Notes under the pieces: model-generated | What the model saw: the letters and a program-made list of their open reading frames with translations, nothing else | Databases searched by the model: none | Told to the model about the DNA's origin: nothing | Translations under genes and position numbers: made by a program | NCBI GenBank assembly: GCA_023398955.1 | Contig: JAEWRL010000029.1 | Coordinates: forward strand, 1-42,471 | Length of the DNA: 42,471 nucleotides | From: Pseudomonadota bacterium | GTDB lineage: Bacteria; Myxococcota_A; Polyangia; Polyangiales; Polyangiaceae | Direction: 5' to 3' | In this document: positions 14,960-24,383 of the stretch, piece after piece | How the letters are laid out: each line of letters opens with the position of its first letter | How positions within the stretch are numbered: position 1 is the stretch's first letter

Positions 14960-17900
14960 AACAGGCTCCCTTGGCCTTCATCCCCAGGGTCACCTGGAGG
15001 CGGATTGGACACCTTCTGAGCTCGGGCACGCTGCTTCGAGGCCACCTGCTTCGAGGCCGCTTTCTTGGAACTGGCCTTCTTCTTCGCACCGCCCCTCTTG
15101 GTCGCCGTGCCCTGGGCCGCTTCGTCCTTGGCCCGAATCTCGTTCAAGACGAAGAGGCGATCGATGACCTCGTCCTCGAAGGCTTGAAGCGCCGCCCGGT
15201 CCTCCTCAGTAGCGATACAGAACGGCGGTACCTCGATGTCAGACCAACCGACGACGCTTGGGTCCTGGGAGCCGACGCCCGGGAGCTTCGGGTAGGCACG
15301 CAGGACGGCGCGGTCCATCTCTTCGTGCAGCTCGCGAAGCTCGAGGATGCGCTCGTCGGTGCAGGATGGGTCTTTGAGGACGTTGTACGTCTTGGTGAGG
15401 CCCTGGTCAGTGTCGACCATGTACTTGGCGCGGGCTTCGTCGAGCTTCTCGCCGATGGCTTCGAGCTCGGGGATGACGGTGCGGGGGTCGGGCTGGGGGA
15501 AGGGGAAGGACTCGAAGCAGTCGGAGGCGGAGTAGTTGAGTCGAGTCTCCAGCGTGGATGAGAGCAGCCAGGTCCAGGAGCCATGAAGGCGGGACTGGAG
15601 GATGGTGAACTGGGTGTAGCGGTCGAAGGGAAAGACGTAGAGCTTTTCGTTGAGAATGCGATTGGTTGGCTGGTACGAGAAGCAGAGGTGCTTGGTAACA
15701 CGCGCCGTGACCAAGCACCGGGAAAGGGGGGCGATGGCAGCGTAGAGGCCCGGCCTGGCCTCTCCAAACTGCCACCAGGACTCGCGGTAGTTCGCACGGT
15801 TGTTCTTCTCCCGCTCCGGCTTCACTTTCTCGCGAACGATACCAATCAAGTCCGGCCACTGCTCGGCCTGGGAAAGCTCCATCTGCCCGAAGCTGATCAC
15901 ATAGCGTTCGTGGCTCTGCGCGGGACTCGAGTTCACCTCTTCGCCCCCGAGGTAGGGGAAGACCCGCTCGGCGTTCTTGGGGTACTTGGCGACCAGCGCG
16001 TCGCGCTCATCCGGGGTGAGGGTGAAGCCCATGCCCAGGACGTAGGTGCCGACAAAGGCCGCCCCCGCGTTAGCCTCGAGCTTCGCGGGGTCCGCCCGCT
16101 CCGGGGTGGGCCGCAGTCTCGAGCTCAGCGCAGGTGCCGGACGCCCATCGAGCAACAACTCGCAACCTCGGATTGGTGTTCCGCGGCCCAGATGACACAC
16201 GCTCACCGTCACCGCCGCCTCCCCGGGCCAGGCTAGGTCTTTCGTTGCTGAGTAGAGGGTGAAGCCATCTCGAATCAACCGCTGCAGACCCGTCGCCCGC
16301 GTGTCGCCCTGGCCGATGGTGTTTGTTGCGATCAAACCAACGGTGCCGTGAGCACCAAGCAGGTCTGCTCCGCGCCGAAAGAAGTGCGCCGAGTAGTCGG
16401 CATTCCCGTGTGCCCCCTCGTGCACGGTCTGAAGCCAAGGCAGGTACGCGGCCCCACCTTGCTCACTGATCCCATTCTTTCCCATGAACGGCGGATTCCC
16501 AACAAACCCATCCATCATCGCCGCCCCATTCACCCTCCCCCCATCCAGCGGATCCGGCCGCTCCTGGTAGAACACCTCCGGAAACTCGATCATCCAGTGA
16601 AACGGCGCGAGCCTCTCCCGCGTCTCGTCCGCCATTTCCTGTAGCTCTGGCTCGAGCTCCCTCTCCCCTTTGAGCCACCGCTCCACCAAATCCATCCGCC
16701 GCACGCGCTCGGCGTTTCGCGCCTTGTCCTTCTCCTCGGCGAAGAACGCCCCCACGCAAAGGTCGGCCACCATGCGGATGCGGTTGGTCGCTTGCTCGGC
16801 GTGGTCGAGCAGGCGGCGCCGTTCTTCCTGGCTGCGCGGGGTGTCGTCCCTGGCGAGCTCCAGGAGCTCGGCGCGGTGCTCGATCGCCTCGTCAAGCGAT
16901 TCCCTGAGTACCTGGTGCAACAGCGGAACCTGCTTCTGGGGGGCCCAGTGGAAGCTCGAGATCTGCTCGAGGCTCAGGCCCACGAGGGAATCCCCGTGGC
17001 GAAGCGCGTGGTCAAGAAAGGTGAAGGGCAAGTCCGCGCTGAGCGTCACGAGCCAGAGCGAGAGCTTGGCGAGCTCTACGGCTGCGGCGTTCTTATCCAC
17101 GCCGTAGACGCACTGTTGCGCCACCAGGCGGCGGGCGTGGAGGTTCGCGTCGCCGTACTTCTCGCTGAGCTCAGCAAGGCGCCCCTCGCGCGTCCACACC
17201 TCTTCGATCTTCTTGGCGAGCTGGCGCACGACTTCGACGAGGAACGCCCCGGAGCCCATGGCGGGATCGCAGATCTTGAGCGAGAGGATCTGCTCTTCCG
17301 TGGGTTCGTCTCCGAGGCACTTCAGCAGCGGCTCGAGGGTGCGGCGGACGATGCCTTCCGTCAGCGACCGCGGTGTGTAGTGGCTCCCGGAACGGCGCCG
17401 CTCTTCACCCGGTTGCAGCACCAAGCGTCCCACTCCCGCGCGGTGGCGATGCCGCTGCTTCTTGCCTCCGGGCGAGAGCTCGTTCAGCGCCTCCGCGAGC
17501 GGCGCGTTCTCCTTATGCTCCTTCACGAGCTCCTCGACTCGCGTTCCCTGTGCGGTGCTGAGGCCAGCGCCTTCCTTCAGGAGCTTCTTCCGGTCCATGG
17601 CCTTCGCCTTGCGGAGCTCTCCGAGCTCGAGCCAGAGCCAGTTTTTCCCCAGGCGCACCGCGGGCTCTGCCAGGCGCAGCACGTGGTAGCCCATCAGGGA
17701 CTCGTAGACCGCTCCGAGCTGCTCCACGTCGAGGCTGGCGTAGCTGAGGCGCTGGCCCTGGAAGAAGACGAGGCGGTGGAGTACCTCGTAGACGGTCCCA
17801 TCGTCGATGCTGGGGGGGAGCGTTGACGCGCGGCCCTCGGGAGACAGCACCGCCGCACTCGTGCCGGGGAGCCCTCCCTCGAGGAAGGGGAAGCTGTTTG

Positions 17901-19107
17901 GATCGAAGAGGCGGCCGCGGCGCGGTGGAAGCTGCAGGTCGCCGTGCTCGACGCCGAGGTACATGGCGCGAAAGAGCGAGAGCAGGCGCCCGTAAGCCCC
18001 GAAGCGGTGGTTCATGCTCTCGGGGTGTTGCCCCGCGTCCTCGACGAGCTCGTCATAGAGCCCCTTCACGCTGAGGTGATTCGAGTACGTTTCGTGCTGT
18101 ACGGGCAACAGGCTCTGGTCTTCGGCGTAGAGCAGGAAGACGAGGCGCAATATGACGCTCAGCACGCCCTGGTAGGCGTGGTCGTGGGGCTCTTCGAGCG
18201 CGGCGCGCAGGCTGTCGATGCGTCCGCTCGCGGCGTCACGATTACCCGCCACTTCGAAGCCAGTAAGAAGGATCTCCACGGCCTCGAAGACCTGCCCCGC
18301 TAGCTCCTTGGTGACGTCCGCCTGCCGGCTGCGGCTCTCCTTCAGCAGGCCCTCGAAGGTGAACTCAGGCGCCGCTTGGTAGGTCCGATTGGCGTTCAGC
18401 AGGAGCTCGAACGCCGCGAGAATGGGGCGTCCGTCTGCCCGCTGCATGAACTCGCCGCGGAAGGTCAGGTGTGAGGTCGTCTCGCCCGCGGGGGCGTAGA
18501 TGAGACGGATGTCGCGCCCGTTCGAGACAAAGCCCACTGGGATGCCCACGGCTCGCAGCAGGCGCTCGAACTTCGCCGTGGGCGGATAGCGCCAGGAACC
18601 GGTGATGTCTTCGGGCTTGTCGAGATCGAGGCCGAGCGCGGCTTGCCCAGCGTCGTCACGCACATCCCACACGAGTGCGATGTACGGGCTCTGGCCTTCC
18701 TTGTTGTCCTTCGCCGTGGGTGCGGGCTTCTCTTCAGCGAAGCCGCCGAATAGGTCGTCCGCTTCTTCGGGGAGCGAGCGCGCGATGGCGAAGCTCGGGC
18801 GGATATCCTGCTGGCCCTCCTGCGCGTAGAAGTGAAGCTCCTGCGGCAGCTCGTCACGGAGAATCAAGGCGCCTTCCTGCGAATACTCCAGGAACTCCGC
18901 GAAGAATGCGGGCAGAGCGCCAATGTGGCCGCTCTCCTCGCCCTCGGGTTGGACAAGCGCGCGCCGGAAGCGAGTGGTCAGATCGGCGCCGACCTGCGGG
19001 GTGATCTGGGCGTCCGCCAGCACGGGCACGGAGAAGACGAGCCCCTCGTAGGGTTGAGCGAGCCCCAGCCACTCCTGGTGAAAGCGGACCTGCGCGTCAG
19101 TGGCCAT
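14956..19107 (-). CDS. drmMI: DrmMI, PglX-like adenine-specific DNA methyltransferase
   Basis: 1383 residues, the usual large size of PglX/DrmMI proteins. SAM-binding motif I is CDPAMGSGAFLVE (about residue 617) and the catalytic motif IV is GNPPFMGK (about 872), of the NPPF type seen in N6-adenine methylases. Predicted role: methylate host DNA at the DISARM site so that self is spared. The long N-terminal part contains an acidic KPAPTAKDNKEG linker. The last 50 residues are a Lys/Ala/Ser-rich tail (KKKASSKKAASKQVASKQ) resembling histone H1-like tails, possibly for nonspecific DNA binding. It starts one base after the drmD stop and overlaps the KAP gene. No pglZ or brxC gene is nearby, so this is DISARM and not BREX. 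Confidence 0.93.
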   Translation of the reverse strand: MATDAQVRFHQEWLGLAQPYEGLVFSVPVLADAQITPQVGADLTTRFRRALVQPEGEESGHIGALPAFFAEFLEYSQEGALILRDELPQELHFYAQEGQQDIRPSFAIARSLPEEADDLFGGFAEEKPAPTAKDNKEGQSPYIALVWDVRDDAGQAALGLDLDKPEDITGSWRYPPTAKFERLLRAVGIPVGFVSNGRDIRLIYAPAGETTSHLTFRGEFMQRADGRPILAAFELLLNANRTYQAAPEFTFEGLLKESRSRQADVTKELAGQVFEAVEILLTGFEVAGNRDAASGRIDSLRAALEEPHDHAYQGVLSVILRLVFLLYAEDQSLLPVQHETYSNHLSVKGLYDELVEDAGQHPESMNHRFGAYGRLLSLFRAMYLGVEHGDLQLPPRRGRLFDPNSFPFLEGGLPGTSAAVLSPEGRASTLPPSIDDGTVYEVLHRLVFFQGQRLSYASLDVEQLGAVYESLMGYHVLRLAEPAVRLGKNWLWLELGELRKAKAMDRKKLLKEGAGLSTAQGTRVEELVKEHKENAPLAEALNELSPGGKKQRHRHRAGVGRLVLQPGEERRRSGSHYTPRSLTEGIVRRTLEPLLKCLGDEPTEEQILSLKICDPAMGSGAFLVEVVRQLAKKIEEVWTREGRLAELSEKYGDANLHARRLVAQQCVYGVDKNAAAVELAKLSLWLVTLSADLPFTFLDHALRHGDSLVGLSLEQISSFHWAPQKQVPLLHQVLRESLDEAIEHRAELLELARDDTPRSQEERRRLLDHAEQATNRIRMVADLCVGAFFAEEKDKARNAERVRRMDLVERWLKGERELEPELQEMADETRERLAPFHWMIEFPEVFYQERPDPLDGGRVNGAAMMDGFVGNPPFMGKNGISEQGGAAYLPWLQTVHEGAHGNADYSAHFFRRGADLLGAHGTVGLIATNTIGQGDTRATGLQRLIRDGFTLYSATKDLAWPGEAAVTVSVCHLGRGTPIRGCELLLDGRPAPALSSRLRPTPERADPAKLEANAGAAFVGTYVLGMGFTLTPDERDALVAKYPKNAERVFPYLGGEEVNSSPAQSHERYVISFGQMELSQAEQWPDLIGIVREKVKPEREKNNRANYRESWWQFGEARPGLYAAIAPLSRCLVTARVTKHLCFSYQPTNRILNEKLYVFPFDRYTQFTILQSRLHGSWTWLLSSTLETRLNYSASDCFESFPFPQPDPRTVIPELEAIGEKLDEARAKYMVDTDQGLTKTYNVLKDPSCTDERILELRELHEEMDRAVLRAYPKLPGVGSQDPSVVGWSDIEVPPFCIATEEDRAALQAFEDEVIDRLFVLNEIRAKDEAAQGTATKRGGAKKKASSKKAASKQVASKQRARAQKVSNPPPGDPGDEGQGSLF

Positions 19108-19108
19108 G

Positions 19109-22100
19109 TCAGCCGCCCTCCGGCCAAGCGAGCACGAGGCCCACGGGGGTGAGGCGCGTCTTCTGCACTTGGTAGAGCGCCTCGATCTTTGGCGGCTCCT
19201 GCGCGAGCTGCTGGGCGAAGTTGCCGAGGCGGTCCTTGGTCACCTGAATGTCGAGCTCCACCTGCCGGCGCTGCTTCTTGTCCTTGACTTGCTCCATCGT
19301 GACCTGCCGCAGTGCGGCTAGATCGTCGGTGACCTCTCGCTGCTGGCGCTGGAGCAGCTTCTTCAGCTCTTCGCTCTCCTTGCGCGCGCGGCGGGCGAGC
19401 CCGTTCTGAGCGTCGATCCCACGGGCCTCGGCTTCGGCCTCCACGTGAGGCCAGAGGGCAGCGAATACCGACTCGGAGTGCTCCAGCGCCTGGCTGCAGA
19501 CCCGCTTGGGCGGCGCCTTCTCGCCGAGGGCGAGCGCCTTCTCCGTGACCTCACGGGCCTTCTGGGCCGTAACCGGATCCTTGTAGGGGGTCGGCTTTTC
19601 ACCGGGCGTCCAGGCGGCGGCGACGGCCACGAGCTCATCGTGGAGACGCGCCGCGCCGTTGCCGAAGATCGTCAGCCGAGCGTAGGCGATGACGCGCGCG
19701 ACGCTCTCGCCGGGAACGACGACAGCGCAGTGGCGGGAGAGGTCGTGTGCGCCGAATCCCTGGGCGACGAAGCGGTCCAGGATGCGCTTGACGAGCGGGT
19801 GCGCGAGGTGAAGCTGCTCTGCTGGTGAGGAGATTGACGTCAGTGGTTCGAAGGTGACAGGCCTTGGAGGTATGTCGCGCCACTCCCAGAAGCTCTGGCT
19901 GCGCCCGCGTGGCGGACGCAGGGTGTCGAGGGTCACCTCCCACGACGAATCGAGGGTGGGCAAGAGGTAGGTGGCGCGCCCCCCAGCGATCTTAGCATTG
20001 GGTCCCCCGGCGATGGGCTCCCCGTCCGCGAGGCCCTTGGCTCCCGCAAGCTGTAACCCGACGTTGACGACCCCGCGGAGGGCCTCGGGCTCCACTTGCA
20101 GGGCGCGCTTGGAAGCTTCGAGGAGGCGCCCCGCACGGAGGTTCTCCTTCTGGAGGTGGTCTTGCTGCCGTCTCAACGCCTCGAGCTCCTTCTCGGAGGT
20201 CTCGGCGCGCTGGTCGCCGCCGAGGGACTCGAGCTTCCGGGCCGTGTCGTCGCGAAGGCCGTCGCGTAGCGTCTCCTCCATCTCGTCGAGGAGGACCGCG
20301 CCCATCGAGCCGAGCTGGGCCTGCACTGTTTGGATCTTGCGGAAGAGCGTGTCGAGCACCGGATCTTCACGACGCTGGGGGTAGACGAAGTAGTGGCAGC
20401 GGACTTCGTCTGCCTCTTGCAGGGTCCTATCGATGCGCCCATTGCGCTGTTCGAGGCGCGAAGGGTTCCAGGGGACGTCGATGTGGAAGAGATCGGCGCA
20501 GTGGCCCTGCAGGTTCACGCCCTCGCGGGCGGCGTCGGTGGCCACAAGAATGCGCACGGGGTGCTCGTCGGGTGGCGCGTTGAAGGCCCGTTGCACTTCG
20601 TCCCGCTGTTCATCGCCCATGCCCCCATGGAACTGGAGAATACGCTCCTCGCCGCTGTCGGTATGCCGGATCGCTTCGGTCAGGAGCTCCACGAGGTAAC
20701 GCTTTGTATCGGCGTACTCGGTGAACAGGATCACGCGACGGTCGGTCCACTTGCAGTCTTTCGTGGTGGCCCCCGGATCGCCGATGCCGGGGCAGCAGTT
20801 TGTCTTGAGCCAGGCAAAGAGCGCGAGGGTCTTCGCATCGGGGCGGCGGCGCGCCTTGTCGGCGAGGGCGCGCATCTTCGACAGCAGGCCGCGGGCTTCC
20901 TCCGTTGGAGTCGGGAGCTCTGCCGACGCCTTGGCGACGGCCTCGAGCTCGTCGGCGAGGAGGGCCTCGTCATCTTCGCCGTAGGCCTCGGGATCGAGGG
21001 CGCCTTCGAAGTTGAGCTTCTGGGCGCTCGGCTTGACCTGGATGCCCTCTTTCTCGATGCGCTGCGCGTGGACCTCGATGGTGCGCGCGAAGGCCTCGGG
21101 GCTGCTCAAGAGGCGCTTCTGGAGATTGACGAAGGGGAAGCGACCGCCGCCGCGCTCCGGGGCGCAGAGCTCCGTGTAGCGGGCGAGCAGCGCCGAGAGC
21201 TGGAGCTCGGTGGCCTCGCCGGGCAGCGCCTTGGCGAGCACTGTGCATTCCTCGCGGCGGCTGTCCTCGGCGCTGTAGCGCTCTTCGCTGACATCCCAGC
21301 CGTTGGCCTCGTGCTGCAAGCCGTTGCCCTCGTGCTTCAGCTCGAGCCTGCACAGGATGCGCTCGGGGAAGCGATCGGCGCCGAGCTGACGCAGATCACG
21401 CTTGAGACGTCGCACCATGACCGGCTCGAGCTGGCTCGGGTCGCGGATGGGAGAAGCGCGACTGAAGCGGATGGGATCCAAGATCTCCAGGAGGGCACTG
21501 AAGGAGTTCGAGTGGCCGTTGTGCGGGGTGGCGCTGAGGAAAAGGCGGTTGTCGAACTTGGGCGCCAGATCGCGCACGGCCCGAGTTGTATCGCTATCGA
21601 CAGCGTACTTGCTTGCGCTCGCCGGAGCGACCCCATGCGCCTCATCCAGGATGAGCAGGCCCTTCTCCGCGCGGTAGCCGAGGTGCGCGAGGAGCGGGTC
21701 GCGGTACTCGGGGCGGCGAATCAACGGATAGCTGACGATGAACCGGTTGTGCGTGGCCCAGGGGTTGATGCCGAAACCCCGCTCTCGACGACGCATCTGC
21801 AGGAAGTGCCGGCTCATCACCTCGAACCGCAGCCCGAAGCGCCGCATCATCTCGTCCCGCCACTGCAGGCACACCGCAGCCGGGCAGACCACCAGCACGA
21901 AACCCGCCTGCTGCCGAAGGATCAGCTCTTGGAGAACCAAGCCCGCCTCGATGGTCTTGCCGAGGCCCACATCGTCGGCGATGAACAGATTCGCGCGCGG
22001 CAGCTCGAGGGCCTTCATCAGCGGGGTGAGCTGGTGCGGCATGATCTTGATGCCCGCGCGGAACGGAGCCTGGAAGCGCGTGGCGTCCGCGGCGCTGACG

Positions 22101-22744
22101 GCGCTCCACTTGAGGGCGTGCAGGTACGCGCCGAAGTGCGCCGGGGGATCGAGTTTCTTAGGGGCTCCCAGGCCGTGAAGGCGCGGCTCGATAGTCCGCG
22201 CGCCGATCTCGAGATCCCAGAGCATGTCGAGGCGTTTGCCGGGAGCGTCGTCGTCGAGGCAGGCGAGCTGGAGCAAGGGGGACTGGTGGGGCGCGTCACC
22301 GTCGTGGACTCGTTCGACGAGCCACTGACGACCACGGGCCGCAAGCACCTGGCCCGGCTCCGGAACTCCTGTGTGCATCAGCGGGGGGGCATGGACGGAG
22401 GCCTTGGGGTCGAACCCGCTGGCCTCGAGGATGGTCTCGATGAGGTCGTCGCGGCGCGGCGATTCGGCCTCGAGCTCGAGGGCGCTGCAAACGGTGCGGA
22501 GCTCGTCGCGCCCGAGCTCGCGAAGGACGGCGGGGAGCCGGTCGTTGCCCAGGACGGCCTCGAGCACAGTCACCAGGCTAGATCTCGCGGTCTTCCTCTC
22601 TCGCAGGCCGGCGCCCATGACGCGTCCTAGGTCGTAGAGGCGCTCGATGCTGAGCGCGGTGAGGACGGACGAGAGGATGGGTTCTCTGCTCGGCGCGAGA
22701 GGCCTGTCGGTGAGAGTCGCGGAATGAGGTCTGTTCTTGCCCAT
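19109..22744 (-). CDS. drmD: DrmD, SNF2-family helicase of class 1 DISARM
   Basis: About 1211 residues. Helicase motifs in order: Walker A region ADDVGLGKTIEAG (about residue 264), DEAH box LILDEAHG (about 369), motif III LSATPHNGH, motif V ATDAAREGVNLQGH and motif VI RLEQRNGRIDR (about 770). This is the SNF2/RapA-like layout of DrmD, the marker gene of class 1 DISARM. The last 400 residues include a long charged, helix-rich stretch (KARREVTEKAL to QRQQREVTDDLAALRQ) that may form coiled coil. The N-terminal 120 residues look like a helical domain. Start: ATG at 22744 or GTG at 22753; neither has a strong ribosome site. A gap of 215 bases separates it from the ImmA/IrrE gene. Confidence 0.93.
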   Translation of the reverse strand: MGKNRPHSATLTDRPLAPSREPILSSVLTALSIERLYDLGRVMGAGLRERKTARSSLVTVLEAVLGNDRLPAVLRELGRDELRTVCSALELEAESPRRDDLIETILEASGFDPKASVHAPPLMHTGVPEPGQVLAARGRQWLVERVHDGDAPHQSPLLQLACLDDDAPGKRLDMLWDLEIGARTIEPRLHGLGAPKKLDPPAHFGAYLHALKWSAVSAADATRFQAPFRAGIKIMPHQLTPLMKALELPRANLFIADDVGLGKTIEAGLVLQELILRQQAGFVLVVCPAAVCLQWRDEMMRRFGLRFEVMSRHFLQMRRRERGFGINPWATHNRFIVSYPLIRRPEYRDPLLAHLGYRAEKGLLILDEAHGVAPASASKYAVDSDTTRAVRDLAPKFDNRLFLSATPHNGHSNSFSALLEILDPIRFSRASPIRDPSQLEPVMVRRLKRDLRQLGADRFPERILCRLELKHEGNGLQHEANGWDVSEERYSAEDSRREECTVLAKALPGEATELQLSALLARYTELCAPERGGGRFPFVNLQKRLLSSPEAFARTIEVHAQRIEKEGIQVKPSAQKLNFEGALDPEAYGEDDEALLADELEAVAKASAELPTPTEEARGLLSKMRALADKARRRPDAKTLALFAWLKTNCCPGIGDPGATTKDCKWTDRRVILFTEYADTKRYLVELLTEAIRHTDSGEERILQFHGGMGDEQRDEVQRAFNAPPDEHPVRILVATDAAREGVNLQGHCADLFHIDVPWNPSRLEQRNGRIDRTLQEADEVRCHYFVYPQRREDPVLDTLFRKIQTVQAQLGSMGAVLLDEMEETLRDGLRDDTARKLESLGGDQRAETSEKELEALRRQQDHLQKENLRAGRLLEASKRALQVEPEALRGVVNVGLQLAGAKGLADGEPIAGGPNAKIAGGRATYLLPTLDSSWEVTLDTLRPPRGRSQSFWEWRDIPPRPVTFEPLTSISSPAEQLHLAHPLVKRILDRFVAQGFGAHDLSRHCAVVVPGESVARVIAYARLTIFGNGAARLHDELVAVAAAWTPGEKPTPYKDPVTAQKAREVTEKALALGEKAPPKRVCSQALEHSESVFAALWPHVEAEAEARGIDAQNGLARRARKESEELKKLLQRQQREVTDDLAALRQVTMEQVKDKKQRRQVELDIQVTKDRLGNFAQQLAQEPPKIEALYQVQKTRLTPVGLVLAWPEGG

Positions 22745-22968
22745 GGTCTGCACATGGCCGGCCCCCGAACCCGACGCGCAGACGACCTGGAGCCCAGCCG
22801 GCGCGACGATAGCAAGCCAGGTTCTTGAAGCACAGCGCCCTCAACCTCGCGAATAGGACGAAGAAAGTCGGGACTCTGCGGCCGGCCATGGTCACCCATG
22901 AGGGCGGTCCATGTTTGCCACTGCAGCTCTCACCGTGACTTACATGCGGCGGTCCCCGACATCCAGCC

Positions 22969-24114
22969 TCACGCGCGGCCGAGCCTCGATGCGTACTCCT
23001 GGAAGGCACCTCCGCGCAGCCCGGTCAAATCGTAGGCTTCCTTGAAGCCGATTCGCCCCTCCAGCGCTGCTCGGACAACGTGACCTGCGAGGAGTGCGCC
23101 GACACGTGTGTTCTGGTTGTTGTAGAAGTCGCCTCCGCCCGCCTGCGGCTTCTGGCGATGCTCCCGGCTCGTGTAGGCATTGTAGAAATCCAAGAAGGTA
23201 TCGCGGCCAATCAGTCGAAGATCTAGGGCACGGCGGGCAGCAACGATCGGGCTGACCTTGAACTCTCGTGCTGCAGCGTCAAAAGGAGCCTCCGCGTGCC
23301 GTACTTCGGGCCAGCGTTGCTTCAATGCACGCGCCGGCACGAGCAGTTCCGCTGCCGCCTTGTCGCACCAGTCCTCGACATCCGTGCCTCGCGGAAACAG
23401 TCCCTGGAATCCGGAGAGCCCTCCTGCGCCCAGCCAGATATGAGCAAGCTCATGGGCCAGCGTGAACATCTGCGCGGACTTCGCGTCCGCCCCATTCACG
23501 AAAATGAGGGGGGCATAGGGATCGCTCATCGCGAAACCGCGAAACTCTTGGACGTCGAGTGTGCGGCGCGTGTTGTTCCCGACAACCCCGTTGACCACAG
23601 CCATAATCCTCAGCTGCTCAATGCGGCGGCGCAGATCGCTTGCTGCTGCTTGCCAAGTGCTGACGGAGCGGGCCCAACCGTCTTCCAGCCCCAGGAGGCG
23701 CCTCATCTCGAGTCCAATCGACTCCGGCGGGTCAGCCAACGTGGCACTGCCGACGAAGGGGAGCGGATCCATTCCGTCTTCAATGAAAGTCTCACGCAGC
23801 CAGCCCTGGCGCTGCTGCATCGCGTAGAGAGTGTCGAGGAGGTCTGGGCTTGGATTGGAGCCCCGCGGTCCGGATACAGTGCGAAAGTCTCGGAGGGGGA
23901 GGCGCTCCTGCGGGGGCTTTGGCAGAAAGAGGTAACCGAGCGGTGTGTGTGTCGCCCTCGCGAAGTCTTCGAGCTGCTTGAGAGTCGGCTTCTCTTGCTG
24001 GGCGATCCACGCCCGGAGTTTTGGGAAGCGGTCAGAGTAGACCTCGACCTCGTGCCCAGCCCGATCACAGGCCCACTCCAGGAGCTCTGGCTGGATGGCG
24101 ATGCGTGTCGTCAT
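22969..24114 (-). CDS. ImmA/IrrE-family metallopeptidase with XRE-like N-terminus
   Basis: 381 residues. The zinc-peptidase motif is LAHELAHIWLG in the middle of the protein, with a downstream DKAAAELLVP segment supplying the third-ligand Glu. The first 65 residues look like an XRE-type helix-turn-helix, and the following PLRDFRT is typical of this architecture. Relatives cleave repressors to switch on mobile elements or stress genes. Start: ATG at 24114 overlaps the stop of the upstream gene (ATGA); the frame is open further to 24132. Its position at the head of the defence operon suggests control of DISARM expression, but it could also be an independent two-gene unit, since a 215-base gap follows. 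Confidence 0.85.
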   Translation of the reverse strand: MTTRIAIQPELLEWACDRAGHEVEVYSDRFPKLRAWIAQQEKPTLKQLEDFARATHTPLGYLFLPKPPQERLPLRDFRTVSGPRGSNPSPDLLDTLYAMQQRQGWLRETFIEDGMDPLPFVGSATLADPPESIGLEMRRLLGLEDGWARSVSTWQAAASDLRRRIEQLRIMAVVNGVVGNNTRRTLDVQEFRGFAMSDPYAPLIFVNGADAKSAQMFTLAHELAHIWLGAGGLSGFQGLFPRGTDVEDWCDKAAAELLVPARALKQRWPEVRHAEAPFDAAAREFKVSPIVAARRALDLRLIGRDTFLDFYNAYTSREHRQKPQAGGGDFYNNQNTRVGALLAGHVVRAALEGRIGFKEAYDLTGLRGGAFQEYASRLGRA

Positions 24115-24383
24115 TGGCTCTGCCTCGTCCACCTGATGCGGCTCCCTGTGGCGGATGCCAGATGGCGCAGCGCTTCTGCTGCCTTGTCCACAGCGTCGTG
24201 TGGCGGCGTCCGGTCATCCTCCTGGGAGAGCATCAGCTTCAAGACGCGGCTGCCCCAGTTCGCGGGCGAATCGTGTGCGTCTGCCATGTGGACGCGGGCT
24301 GGAGCGAAGCCGAAGCGAGCGAAGAGCTCGTCACCCGAAGCCGACGGTTCGGCCCCCATGATCAGGCTCGGTCGGCTTGGCAT
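24111..24383 (-). CDS. Small unknown protein coupled to the ImmA/IrrE gene
   Basis: 90 residues, starting at an ATG with a good ribosome site (AGGAG seven bases upstream). The product is soluble, with no signal peptide, no membrane segment and no motif I know; ANWGSRVLKLMLSQEDD followed by AVDKAAEALRHLAS suggests helices. The stop overlaps the peptidase start codon. Small genes before ImmA/IrrE genes often encode the substrate or a toxin partner, for example DUF4411 proteins, but this one lacks the PIN-like N-terminus expected for those. It is the first gene of the operon. Confidence 0.6.
   Translation of the reverse strand: MPSRPSLIMGAEPSASGDELFARFGFAPARVHMADAHDSPANWGSRVLKLMLSQEDDRTPPHDAVDKAAEALRHLASATGSRIRWTRQSQ

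Noticed and set aside
14956..22744. BREX or Pgl system
   Set aside because: The methylase is PglX-like, but pglZ, brxC/pglY and lon-type genes are absent, while drmA, drmB, drmC and drmD are all present.
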